A stretch of DNA of 15,191 nt from Linderina pennispora (taxonomy: Eukaryota; Kickxellomycota; Kickxellomycetes; Kickxellales; Kickxellaceae), in the NCBI RefSeq assembly GCF_002104995.1, contig NW_024468459.1:1-15191 (forward strand), written 5' to 3'. The position numbers were made by a program, and so were the translations under genes. The notes beneath the pieces are model-generated. The model was not told where the DNA came from. It made no database searches and saw only the letters and a list, made by a program, of their open reading frames with translations. Below, piece after piece: positions 1 through 8,013 of the stretch (its first letter is position 1; each line of letters opens with the position of its first letter).

Positions 1-1031
1 ATGGCGAGTAAGACGAAAACCAGTTGTTAGGCTGGTTGTAGGCATGAAGAAGCAACGCTCACGGAACTCCCATGATAGGATGAATGTAAGGATACAGATT
101 GTTCGAGCCAGCATACCCCTTGGATAATGCGTCCAATGCCCAATATCAGCACGAGCAACCCGTCTTGGCAGAAATAAGATGAGATCGATCTGATCCCAAT
201 GGACAAGAAGATCTGCTGCGAATCTGCGTGCTGGCTGCTTATCAAGTACAACATATCTGTACTCACATACTTGCTTAAAATCGTCGTTATCTGGCCCTCC
301 AGACGTGGATTTTGCAGTCCCAATTACCCCTCGCTTAACTTCCGCTGTAAAATAGATATTCAGCCATGTCCGATATTGCATGCTCTGCCCCTCGCCGCGA
401 GGCGGACTGTCCAACACAACCAGGTCTGGTTTGAGCGGTGAACCATGGACAGCATGATCTTGGTGATCCTCTACCACGTACCGTCCGTCCGGTAAAAGCT
501 GTTGCAGGCCAGCAGTGATATCTGGAAGCAACGCTCTCAGTTCTTGAAGACGTCCGATAGTCTCATCTCTACGCTCAACTCTGGCATGATAATCGGCCCA
601 GGCAGCAGTAGCCTCAGGAGACTGGTCATTTCTGGGGTATTCGGGAGGTGTCTCCACGGCTGGATTTGCAGGCACATCAAAGCCGTCTTCATTCAAAAGT
701 CGTAGCAACCTCAGAAAACAAGCAGCAACTTGCCTCTCTGAAATCTGGCGGCGACTGCGTCCACGAAAGGTAGTTGCCCATTCATGAGGGAAAAATCCTC
801 ATTGGAAATGAATCGCGTAATATTATCAATGAGCTCTGCGTGATTATGTTCGAATGCTGAAAACTGTTGCTCATAACCAATCTCTTCGAACAAATCCCTA
901 ATGTCCATCGCTCCATACGTACGGGACGCATCCTCTGCTAGTGGAATGCGCCGGGTCTCATGATGCCGCCCATCATTCTGTCGAAAGGGAGTAACGTAAA
1001 CCGGTGTCGATGGTCGAATAGTATCCGCCAT
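1..1031 (-). CDS. FunK1-like fungal protein kinase, N-terminal part, frame-broken and running off the left edge
   Basis: The start is the ATG at 1031. The first frame gives about 100 codons and ends at a TGA at 713-711. One frame over, starting at the CAA codon at 732-730, the strand stays open to position 1, about 244 more codons. Both parts are coding by homology to the neighbour at 1936-3369: the first part aligns MDIRDLFEEIG with its VDLQSMFDSLG, and the second carries a FunK1-type core (EYRYVVLDKQPARRF followed by an L-I-L-F-L-P-R-R segment) matching the neighbour's R-A-F...Y-V-F-T-R-G. FunK1 proteins are fungus-specific kinase-like proteins of about 600-800 aa with a long N-terminal region before the kinase core. 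Only that N-terminal region is in view, so kinase activity cannot be judged. No GT-AG intron of plausible size explains the break near 732, so it is either a true frameshift or a one-base sequence error. Confidence 0.7.
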
Positions 1032-1146
1032 GAGGATTCTGGTAGCCTTAGGGTTGTTGAAAATGCAACGGTGTGTTCTATAAACTCTGCGAGGTGCTCG
1101 TTTGGTATGTGTGTAGAAGGAAGAGTAGAATAGATGGAGGGATACG

Positions 1147-1152
1147 TTTATA
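1147..1152 (-). promoter_or_regulatory. TATA box of the left FunK1-like gene
   Basis: The minus strand reads TATAAA here, 116-121 bases upstream of the ATG at 1031. The spacing is similar to that of the other TATA boxes in the window. Basis: sequence match and position only. Confidence 0.45.
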
Positions 1153-1838
1153 AGGAATCCGTCTACAGGATCAAAAAGTAGAACAAGGTTGAGGTATTCC
1201 AGTAAGGATAGATCTAAACTAAACTCATCAACGTGTGAGAGGTGATGGAATCACTGGTGTTTACATTCGGGATCAGGAATCCCCATGCGGCGCCATGGAC
1301 AATGCTGAAACGCATGTGCACAAAGACCCAGGCAGAAAACCAGCTTTCCTTCTTCCCCTCAGTCATTTTTTGGAGAAGTTATTTTGTTCCATATATTCGA
1401 TAACCACTCATTCCCCAAGTTAACAGACACCTTTTGAAGCAGAAAATGGCGTAAGTATCAAGCATAGTACGACCATACACACCTTGTTAAGCCGGCATCG
1501 TCAGCAATGTCTATGGAGACATCTCGTTATTGCCACTAGCAAAACAATAATTCATCTTATTCCGTGGGTTTCGGCTACCTCCATGGATATTTGTATGGTG
1601 GTTTAAGTCGTAAAAGTATGATGATGCTAGGTAGCGTCCCATGCTACACCCAACGGCAAACTACACCTGCTCAGTTTCAAACTGATGACATCCTTGCTTC
1701 CTTGGTACTCCCTTGACATGTAGCAAGAAGCAGCATGGTTCGTTGCTTGAATTGATTGCAGCACTAAACCGAATCAGCCAATTTGGTGCTTTGATGGCGC
1801 AGCCAGTTTTGGAGCATTTCAGCAATTTTATTTACAGC

Positions 1839-1847
1839 ATATAAAGG
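1839..1847 (+). promoter_or_regulatory. TATA box of the right FunK1-like gene
   Basis: ATATAAAGG lies about 90 bases upstream of the ATG at 1936 and is followed by a pyrimidine-rich leader (the TTTTCTTCTCACC stretch near 1878). This is a good fungal TATA position and supports 1936 as the start. Confidence 0.6.
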
Positions 1848-1935
1848 CTGGCCGTTTGTTGCGCAGCAGCAAAGGCGCTTTTCTTCTCACCAGACCTAGC
1901 TCACAGCGATTCTTCATTACTCTACTACTTTTGCA

Positions 1936-3369
1936 ATGACACTAAGCGACGATTATATTGCCATGCAAGATGATCCTTGGCGCGATCCATATCTGACAGA
2001 CGAAGAGAATGTTTCGCCAGTTAGGCTGAATAGGCCAAAGCCCAGTCTTCTTGTCACCGAAATCGGCAAGAAACCAACGTCTGAAATGAAAAGCCAGTGG
2101 GAGTCAGATGTGCGCAACGCAACGGTGGATGTGGACCTTCAAAGCATGTTTGATTCCCTTGGCCTCCTGGAGAAGTTTCGCGAGTTTCAGGCATCGCATG
2201 GCACTGCTATAGCCAAGCTTGCCGACAAGATTTGTGCCAGGGACGTCCTCAAGGGCATGTGGTTTGCATCTGACACAGGCACCAGACGTGAACTCGTGCG
2301 CTTCATTGACAGGTACCTCCACTTGGTCATGGACGAGCTAGCTCCAGGTGTGTTACCTTTTGACATCGTCAACCACGACTGGCGCTCCATCTTCGACACT
2401 GAGCTGATGCCTGGTCTCCTTGTCGGCTACCCTGACCGGGCCAGTGTGGATGAAAATCGTCGCTTCATGCTTACACTGCCCGATATCTACATGGTAGTGG
2501 TTATTTCAGGACATGGTCTAATCAACAACTCCAGCGAGGGCAAGGATATGGAGAAGATGTGTGCCTGTGTGCGCGGTATGTGGGCAGTCCAATTTACTCG
2601 CGCGTTTATCCCAGCACTGTACATCGACGACGACTTCAATGCCACTCTGTATGTCTTTACTCGTGGCAGACTCCTGCGCACTGTGCTTGGCTCGCTCGTG
2701 GATACCAACAAGGACACGCTCATCAGCCTGATTACACCACTGGCGTTTCACCTTCTACAGACAGAGCACTTTGGGAGGTTCTGCAACTGGTATGATGAAA
2801 TGTCAAGTATGAGACTCACTCATCGTGCGCCAGTAGATACTAACTCCAATTTTGCATCTCGCTATGCGCAGCCGGTGGATATTGATACTCTGATTTCTTT
2901 TCCCAACTCACCACAAGACTACTTCCTCCGGTTCCCGCGTCACAAGCCTGGTGACACCACCATCTTCGGGCCGTTGAACACACTCATTATCTCAAACGTG
3001 GGCAGAATCAAGAAGCTGATCCTACTTTCCTGGTATCCCAAGTCTAGTCGCACATGGGGCACCATTGGCGGTATTGAGGATGCACAGAGCGCCTGTCTGA
3101 TTCCCAAGGTTCTCGACTGCGGCATCATCGTAGAGGATCTGCTTGGATATCGCCTCGAGTTTATTTCCTTTGTTTACAGCGGCGAAGACACCGATCCGAT
3201 CATGAAGGAGCTCCTCAGGCTGAGGGACGGAAGTGCGCAGACGATGGTTGACCAGCACGGCAACCAGACGCTGGCTCGTGAGAAGCGCAGACTGTCTGAC
3301 CACCCCGATGCTAGCGGGTCTTCTACTGAGCAGCATGTCCCCCATCACAAGGTGCCCAGGCACCACTAG
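1936..3369 (+). CDS. FunK1-like protein lacking a recognisable kinase core
   Basis: An uninterrupted 477-codon frame. Residues about 65-135 match the N-terminal part of the divergent gene on the left. Residues about 205-280 hold the FunK1 hallmark region (CVRGMWAVQFTRAFIPALYI, then YVFTRGRLLRT and a D-T-L-I-S-L-I segment). Residues 358-410 (IKKLILLSWYPKSSRT, IPKVLDCGIIVEDLLGYRLEF) resemble the start of the FunK1 kinase N-lobe, where family members usually show a K-x-S-W segment carrying the ATP-binding lysine. Here that position appears to be leucine (LILLSW). No HRD-like catalytic loop or metal-binding DxD/DFG follows; the protein ends in a charged, His/Ser-rich tail (residues about 448-477). 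FunK1 proteins usually continue for 200-300 more residues. It is therefore probably a pseudokinase or a truncated copy. The CDS is well supported, the molecular role is not. TATA box about 90 bp upstream. Confidence 0.85.
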   Translation: MTLSDDYIAMQDDPWRDPYLTDEENVSPVRLNRPKPSLLVTEIGKKPTSEMKSQWESDVRNATVDVDLQSMFDSLGLLEKFREFQASHGTAIAKLADKICARDVLKGMWFASDTGTRRELVRFIDRYLHLVMDELAPGVLPFDIVNHDWRSIFDTELMPGLLVGYPDRASVDENRRFMLTLPDIYMVVVISGHGLINNSSEGKDMEKMCACVRGMWAVQFTRAFIPALYIDDDFNATLYVFTRGRLLRTVLGSLVDTNKDTLISLITPLAFHLLQTEHFGRFCNWYDEMSSMRLTHRAPVDTNSNFASRYAQPVDIDTLISFPNSPQDYFLRFPRHKPGDTTIFGPLNTLIISNVGRIKKLILLSWYPKSSRTWGTIGGIEDAQSACLIPKVLDCGIIVEDLLGYRLEFISFVYSGEDTDPIMKELLRLRDGSAQTMVDQHGNQTLAREKRRLSDHPDASGSSTEQHVPHHKVPRHH

Positions 3370-3610
3370 TCTTCCACCCATCCACTTTACTTTTTCTTCT
3401 TGTTTCTTTCAAATAACAGCATTCCTGGCCATGGAAAGGCGGTGGTGATCGTATGCACGCCGTGAGTAAACATGCATAGCAGCATGTACATGTCTGAGGC
3501 ATACGGTGGTCTCCATGGTGATGATGCACATGGTGTAGATGCTTGGAAGATGCACGTTCAATGTGGAAAACATGGATTGCAGCAGAGAAACTAAAAGAAA
3601 CAAAACAAAG

Positions 3611-3793
3611 CTAAGCGCCAGTCAGCTGCATATCAAGGGTAACCCTTTGCTGGCCGAGCCATGAAGCCGGGGTACCTGCCTGCCGCGCCGACGGCAAGCT
3701 GCCCATGCCACTGGAATGGCCGAAGCCGCTCTGGCGCTCAAGCTGGCGCTGCAAGTTGAACCACGCCGACGCCATCGTGCAGAGAAAATACAT
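3611..3793 (-). CDS. Candidate small ORF of unknown function (60 codons)
   Basis: The minus strand gives 60 codons, with an alternative ATG at codon 7 (MASAWFNLQRQLERQ). Codons mostly end in G or C, as in the housekeeping genes here and unlike the surrounding AT-rich DNA. The predicted peptide is rich in Gln, Ser and Gly and matches nothing I recognise. It would be transcribed away from the HIT gene. It could be a real small gene, the terminal exon of something I cannot see, or chance in a GC-rich block. Kept only as a low-confidence candidate. Confidence 0.15.
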   Translation of the reverse strand: MYFLCTMASAWFNLQRQLERQSGFGHSSGMGSLPSARQAGTPASWLGQQRVTLDMQLTGA

Positions 3794-3897
3794 GGGTACA
3801 AATTGTGGCTCACACCTTCACTGACAATTATGATTTTTTGCGCAGCCAGATTAGGGAGAAAATAATCCGCAGCCTTGGTTTAGCCTGTGGCTACAAC

Positions 3898-3904
3898 ATA
3901 AAAA
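3898..3904 (+). promoter_or_regulatory. TATA-like element of the HIT gene
   Basis: ATAAAAA lies 72-78 bases before the ATG at 3976 and is followed by a C/T-rich leader. It is a weak TATA variant supported mainly by position. Confidence 0.35.
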
Positions 3905-3975
3905 GCCGACCCATCGTCGCCCTTCTGTTTGCCATCCACACTTTTCCTCCTCACCGCTTTTCTCTATAACTAAGA

Positions 3976-4449
3976 ATGCTTGTTTCTCTTCCTCCTTCGC
4001 CGTTCCACGCCGACTGCACGTTCTGTGACATCATCAAGGGCGAGACGCAGTCATGCAAGATCCTCGAAACCACTCTGACGACGTCATTCCTCGACATCCA
4101 CCCGCTGTCCGAGGGCCACATCCAGATTGTGCCCAAGCACCATGCCGACCGCATGCACGAGCTGCCGGACATGTACCTCATGGACGTGATGCTGGTGGCG
4201 AAGAGAATCGCACTGGCGATGGGGCTTGAAAGCTACGACATCCTGCAGCGCAACGGGTCGCTTATTTACCAGCAGGTGTCGCATGTCCACTATCACCTGG
4301 TGCCGAAGCCCAAGCCGCGCCAGGGCCTGCGGGTCGGCTGGCCCAAGAACTACCTGCCGATGGAGGAGCTGAAGGGCGTGGCCAATGCCATCAGGGACAA
4401 GCTGTACCAAGAGTCGCTGTGCGCAGCCATGAAGAGCAGCAGCCTGTAA
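3976..4449 (+). CDS. HNT1: HIT-family nucleotide hydrolase, Hnt1/HINT branch (adenosine 5'-monophosphoramidase)
   Basis: 157 residues, close to the usual HINT length. The HIT signature HVHYHLV occupies residues 103-109; in this family the middle His of the triad (here H105) is the nucleophile that is transiently adenylylated. Other family marks are CTFCDIIKGE near residues 14-23 with the zinc-type C-x-x-C (C14, C17), a FLDIHPLSEGH segment (38-48), and ILQRNG (89-94) upstream of the triad. The glycine-tryptophan motif after the triad (LRVGWP, 118-123) matches yeast Hnt1 rather than the diadenosine-polyphosphate (Fhit) branch. Hnt1-type enzymes cleave AMP-linked phosphoramidates such as AMP-lysine, in cytosol or nucleus. 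An in-frame TAA at 3967-3969 makes 3976 the first possible start. No introns. The ten or so residues before C14 are a short, unremarkable extension. Neighbouring genes suggest no specific partnership. Confidence 0.95.
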   Translation: MLVSLPPSPFHADCTFCDIIKGETQSCKILETTLTTSFLDIHPLSEGHIQIVPKHHADRMHELPDMYLMDVMLVAKRIALAMGLESYDILQRNGSLIYQQVSHVHYHLVPKPKPRQGLRVGWPKNYLPMEELKGVANAIRDKLYQESLCAAMKSSSL

Positions 4450-4605
4450 TTTTTTTCTCTATTTGCAGATTATACTGGTAGCCTAGCCATTTTCCAATTT
4501 CTACATGATGATCCTTGGCTTAAAGGGGTGGACGCGCTAATCAAATCGCTGCAAAGGAGTTTCTTTAGAGCGTACTATTTCTAGCAACCGTGCTTGGCGC
4601 AACCG

Positions 4606-4690
4606 CGACTGTTCTTTTTCTTTTCCCACTGCCATACAACTTGCATTTCATTTTTCTTCTTTTTGAAATTAACTTCAGCGAATCTCACAG
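4606..4690 (+). promoter_or_regulatory. Pyrimidine-rich leader of the SFT2-like gene
   Basis: A C/T-rich stretch broken by a few short A-containing segments runs up to TTAACTTCAG at about 4669-4678, 12 bases before the ATG. It may be an ordinary fungal pyrimidine-rich initiator and leader, or the end of a small 5'-UTR intron (TTAAC as branch site, TTCAG as acceptor). The sequence alone does not decide between them. Confidence 0.35.
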
Positions 4691-5176
4691 ATGTCCTTGC
4701 CATTCAACGTACAGCAGGCCGGCAGCCGGTTCGGCGTGGAGGACCCGATGAGCGACGACCCAGGGCTATTCAAGCTCTCGCGCTCGGAGCGGTACATGGC
4801 GTTTGGGGCGTGCTTTGTAATCGGGCTGGTGCTCAGTGTGCTGGGCACGGTGCTTATATTCTCGAGCAACATGGCGGGGTTTGCGGTGTGCTATTCGCTG
4901 GGCAACGTGATATCTTTGTTCGGGATGGGGTTCCTGATTGGGTTTAAGCGGCAGCTGAAGATGGCAACGCAGCCGGTGCGGCTGACGGCGTTCATCGTGT
5001 ATATTGTGCTGCTGGTGCTGACGTTTGTGGTAGCGTTTGCGTGGGGCATCCCGGTGCTGTGTCTGGTGATGGCGATCTGCCAGTTCTGCGCGCTGGCGTG
5101 GTACTCGGCGAGCTATGTGCCGTTCGGGCGCAAGATGATCAAGGGCGCGTGCAGCTCGTGCGCCAGGGCGATTTGA
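4691..5176 (+). CDS. SFT2: SFT2-family vesicle transport membrane protein
   Basis: 161 residues with the four-helix layout of the SFT2 family: a hydrophilic N-terminus (1-34), then hydrophobic segments at about 36-57, 61-83, 98-117 and 119-140, and a short Cys-containing cytosolic tail. Family features seen are LSRSERYMAFGACF entering helix 1, SLGNVISLFGMGFLIGFKRQL across helix 2 and the following loop, and ALAWYSASYVPFGRKMI after helix 4. Yeast Sft2 is a Golgi tetraspanning protein that acts with Got1 and the syntaxin Sed5 in fusion of endosome-derived vesicles with the Golgi. An in-frame TAA at 4670-4672 limits the start to 4691, the first ATG after it. Its 3' end faces the PMT-A gene across 131 bases. 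No odd features. It is at the short end of the family because its N-terminus is brief. Confidence 0.92.
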   Translation: MSLPFNVQQAGSRFGVEDPMSDDPGLFKLSRSERYMAFGACFVIGLVLSVLGTVLIFSSNMAGFAVCYSLGNVISLFGMGFLIGFKRQLKMATQPVRLTAFIVYIVLLVLTFVVAFAWGIPVLCLVMAICQFCALAWYSASYVPFGRKMIKGACSSCARAI

Positions 5177-5307
5177 GCAATAGCCCCACCTGCGACATTT
5201 CTTTCTGTATATTTTGGTTGAATTTATCGTTTTTTCAGTTTCCCAAAAATAATCGGCATGATATGATGTCGGACAGGGTAGCATTCATGTGAAACATGCA
5301 AGGAGTT
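5177..5307. terminator. Shared 3' region between convergent SFT2 and PMT-A
   Basis: 131 bases between two convergent stop codons, AT-rich in the middle (5210-5255). They must hold the 3' UTRs and polyadenylation sites of both genes, so transcripts probably overlap. No exact AATAAA was seen on either strand; T-rich and A-rich stretches are the only candidates. Confidence 0.35.
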
Positions 5308-7614
5308 CTAGTCGTGGCCGTCGTAAATGTTCCAGGTAGAGATCCACTTGCGGTTCGCCAGCTCCTTGGCCGGGTAGTCGAAGCCGAAGGTGAACGGAGC
5401 AAAGAACATAAAGTTGGCAATGGCGGCGAGTCCAAGCACGGCCAGCACGGTCTTGTTCATACGCGAGGTCACAGAGCCCGAGAGGCGGGCGGCGTTCCAC
5501 TCGAGCAAGAAGGCCAGGTACATGGCGGCAAAGTACACGGCTGGGAAGTAGTGGTGCAGATAGGTGACTCTGCCCATGATGAAGAACGGCAGGTAATGCA
5601 AAGCCCAGCCGCCCCACAGAATGGCCGACACCAGCGCGTAGTTCTCAAGCGCGCCGGGGTTGCCGTTGAAGTCGTCGATTCCGCGCTGGCTGCGGATGGC
5701 GAAGTACAGGATCTGGATGGGGCCGGCGATAAAGACGGCCAGGGAACTGAGCCACCAGACGACCGGGTTTCCAGTGAGCCAGAACTTGACGCGGTTGTCG
5801 TTCCACCCGCACATGCGCAGACCCAGGCGCATGATGGGCCACTCGTAGGGCGCCGACGTCAGCGAGTCGAACTTGTCGGGGTCCGGCAGCAAGGCATTGT
5901 TGGTGCGCGCCATGGCCTTGTTGAGCCGCACAAAGTCGCGCAGGAACGAGCTGCGCAGTTCGCCGGGCCGGGCATTGGGCAGCAGCGGGTTGACATGGTT
6001 CTCGATGTTCCAGATCGAGTTGTCGTCGATTTTGCCGCTGCGGTCACACACAATCTCGGCCTGCTTCCACCCCCACTGCGGCAGCGACTTGCCCGAAGCA
6101 CGCAAGAGACAGCCCTGCTGCACGTGGCGCAGACGGAACCGCGACGCCAGTGTGCGCAGGTGCTTGTTCGGGTTGCTGTGCGACAGATCCTGCACCACCT
6201 CGACGCGCCAGTGGTCGTTCGGATCGTTCCACTTGCTATCCATGCCGTAGCCGGTCACCTCCCACTCGCGCTTCGCCACGTGGGCCTTGACCTGGTGCGA
6301 GTGCAGGTTGCGCGTCGTGCGCTCATGCACCAGCCGCACGATGTCGCCGTTCTTGATGAACTCGACGGTCTCGCTGGTGTTGCCGTAGGTCTGACCGTGC
6401 ACCTTTTTCAGGATCCAGTCATTGTTCGAGTCCTTGTGGCTGTAGCAGGTGATCTGCTGCTGCTGCGAGCCGCCCGGGTACTGGTCCACGTGCGAATGCA
6501 GCAGACCGACGCCCTGCAGCGCATTCTTGATCGTCACCTTGGAGCCAAACGCAACGTCTAGCGGCTGGTTCTGCAGGTTGGTGCCCTGCAGGTTCGCCTG
6601 GAACAGCGAGTCCATCTCGGCATCGCCTGGGCCCGACTTGTACAGCAGCGCAAAATGCACCTTGAAGCAGGCCAGGTAGATGGACACTGGGATCACGATC
6701 AGAGCGGCGCCGCGCACAAGCCAGTGCATCAGATAGTTGCTGGGCCGGGTCTCCGGAAGCTCCAGCAAATCGTACAGCTCGTAGACCGTATACAGCCCGA
6801 CTAGCGCCACGGCAAAGAACCCGACCCACTTTGAGCTAGTGACCAGGCCCAGCGACACGCCGGTCATGAACATCCACTTGTACCAGGGCACGGTAAACGG
6901 CTGCTTGCGGTGCTTGTAGACGCCCGACAGACACATGGCGCTCATGGCCGTGAAGCACAGCAGCATGGCGTCCAGAAGAATGAACCGGCTGATAGTGCAC
7001 AGCGCATTGTCAAAGCAGACCAGCAGTCCGCCCAGCAACGCCGCGTTCATCGAGCACCCGAGGTTGCGCAGCGTCACGTATGCAAACGGCGCCAATGGCA
7101 CGCCGAAGCTGGCATTGAAGATGCGCAGGAACCTGTAGTTGACGTTCTCCGGGTACGTCTCGCCCGACGGGAACCTAAACGACCCGTCGAAGCCCGTCAG
7201 AATCTCCGACAGCCCCACCAGCATCTTTGCCAGCGGCGGATGAACGTCGTGGTAGAATGTGTGGTTGACGTAGTGCGCGCCAAACTTGCCGAAATGTGCC
7301 TCGTCCCACACCACAAAGTTGCTTTTTCCGATCCGGTAGAACCGCGTCATCGCCGACAGAATCGTCAGCACCACCGGGTTCAGCAGCTCCTGGTTGCGCT
7401 GCCACCACTGGTCGTGCTGCCCACTGCCAACGGCCCTTGCCTTACCGCCGGTCTTGCTGGCCATCGGCGCCGCTTCATCGACGTCGGTGCCGTCGCCCTC
7501 GTCGTCAGAAGCAAACAGCGCCGACTTTGCAGGGCTGCCCGATGCCTCGCGCGAAGGTTTCTTCTTGCCCTGCGTCGGAGATGCCTTGCGAGGTTTCTCC
7601 TGGAACAGACTCAT
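5308..7614 (-). CDS. PMT2: Protein O-mannosyltransferase, PMT2 subfamily (PMT-A, most canonical copy)
   Basis: The ATG at 7614 (context AACGAAATGAG) gives 768 residues. An upstream in-frame ATG at 7755 would add 47 residues of UTR-like sequence and is not preferred. Order: cytosolic N-terminus rich in Lys, Ser and acidic residues (1-75); helix 1; first lumenal loop with VVWDEAHFGKFG (101-112, acidic pair D104-E105) and FYHDVHPPLAKML (120-132); a block of helices to about 320; a lumenal MIR region (about 355-545) with LLHSH (371-375), SQQQQITCYSHKDSNN (383-398), NLHSH (436-440) and LPQWGW (511-516); then C-terminal helices with WGGWALHYLPFF and MGRVTYLHHY. The family transfers mannose from dolichyl-phosphate mannose to Ser/Thr in the ER lumen, with Pmt1-Pmt2 type heterodimers and 11 helices. 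The MIR motifs and the GLRMCGWNDNRVKFWLTGNP stretch place it in PMT2/POMT2. Intronless and complete. Confidence 0.95.
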   Translation of the reverse strand: MSLFQEKPRKASPTQGKKKPSREASGSPAKSALFASDDEGDGTDVDEAAPMASKTGGKARAVGSGQHDQWWQRNQELLNPVVLTILSAMTRFYRIGKSNFVVWDEAHFGKFGAHYVNHTFYHDVHPPLAKMLVGLSEILTGFDGSFRFPSGETYPENVNYRFLRIFNASFGVPLAPFAYVTLRNLGCSMNAALLGGLLVCFDNALCTISRFILLDAMLLCFTAMSAMCLSGVYKHRKQPFTVPWYKWMFMTGVSLGLVTSSKWVGFFAVALVGLYTVYELYDLLELPETRPSNYLMHWLVRGAALIVIPVSIYLACFKVHFALLYKSGPGDAEMDSLFQANLQGTNLQNQPLDVAFGSKVTIKNALQGVGLLHSHVDQYPGGSQQQQITCYSHKDSNNDWILKKVHGQTYGNTSETVEFIKNGDIVRLVHERTTRNLHSHQVKAHVAKREWEVTGYGMDSKWNDPNDHWRVEVVQDLSHSNPNKHLRTLASRFRLRHVQQGCLLRASGKSLPQWGWKQAEIVCDRSGKIDDNSIWNIENHVNPLLPNARPGELRSSFLRDFVRLNKAMARTNNALLPDPDKFDSLTSAPYEWPIMRLGLRMCGWNDNRVKFWLTGNPVVWWLSSLAVFIAGPIQILYFAIRSQRGIDDFNGNPGALENYALVSAILWGGWALHYLPFFIMGRVTYLHHYFPAVYFAAMYLAFLLEWNAARLSGSVTSRMNKTVLAVLGLAAIANFMFFAPFTFGFDYPAKELANRKWISTWNIYDGHD

Positions 7615-8013
7615 TTCGTTAAAAAATTCCTTAATCTGTAAACTAGAATAGAATAGCGCGGCGGGAATGAGAATAAAAATAGGTGCGAAGGTAGAGGAAG
7701 AGGTTGAGGAGAAAAGGATGGCGTCGAGTTGCACAGCTGGCACACTACGTATCACTACCAGTTTTGGCCCCCATCGTCATGCTGGAACCACTCAACCCAC
7801 TGTCCTGCCAGCGGCGGTCGGCACGCAAGAAGTTAGACTCCGCCAAACCAGCACGCAACTGCCCTTTCCACCCGCAATGCCGTATCGGCTGCAGTAGCAG
7901 ATATCATTGCCGCGACCCCGCACATTTTTCTTCCTTGACATTGACAAAAGTTGATTGGGGATGAAGCCAGGACTCTTGAAAATGCTGGGCAGTAGGAAAA
8001 ATCCCAATGGTGC
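7615..8013 (-). promoter_or_regulatory. PMT-A leader and promoter region, with the 3' flank of PMT-B
   Basis: Holds the end of the PMT-B transcript and the PMT-A promoter. Read on the minus strand it has a C/T-rich tract at about 7686-7718, an AT-rich TATTTTTAT at 7673-7681, and a T-run followed by AACGAAATG just before the start, nearly the same as the sequence before PMT-B. No separate gene was seen; the ORFs crossing it are short and extend into the neighbouring coding regions. Confidence 0.45.

Larger units (their letters stand above)
1032..1935. other. Divergent intergenic region between two FunK1-like genes
   Basis: About 900 bases separate the two divergent starts. The stretch is visibly richer in A and T than the housekeeping genes to the right. 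Apart from a TATA box at each end I see no tRNA, structured RNA, repeat or credible gene. A 62-codon ORF at 1235-1423 has no recognisable product and is taken as chance. The region presumably holds both promoters. Confidence 0.6.
3370..3975. other. Intergenic region with a GC-rich block and a 13-base palindrome
   Basis: This is the 3' flank of the FunK1-like gene and the 5' flank of the HIT gene. It holds a perfect odd palindrome, AAGGGTAACCCTT, at 3635-3647, and a clearly GC-rich block at about 3655-3785 inside AT-rich DNA. On the minus strand that block reads as a 60-codon ORF (listed separately). No tRNA or other RNA gene was recognised. Confidence 0.5.

Noticed and set aside
241-275. Possible intron donor (GTATGTGAG on the minus strand) inside the left FunK1-like gene
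   Set aside because: The frame stays open through it and the downstream residues (EYRYVVLDKQPARRF) match the family core, so it is coding.
4766-5284. 172-codon minus-strand ORF antisense to SFT2
   Set aside because: Covers a clearly recognised SFT2 gene on the plus strand; its Arg/His/Gln-rich translation is a shadow.
5296-6561. 421-codon plus-strand ORF antisense to PMT-A
   Set aside because: It is exactly codon-aligned with the sense gene. Codons TTA, CTA and TCA, which give stops on the other strand, are rare in these G/C-biased genes, so long aligned antisense ORFs arise passively. The predicted protein (Val, Gln, Arg, His rich) resembles no family.
7615-7755. N-terminal extension of PMT-A to an upstream ATG at 7755
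   Set aside because: The 47 extra residues look like translated UTR, and the ATG at 7614 has a better context matching that of PMT-B and gives the normal length.
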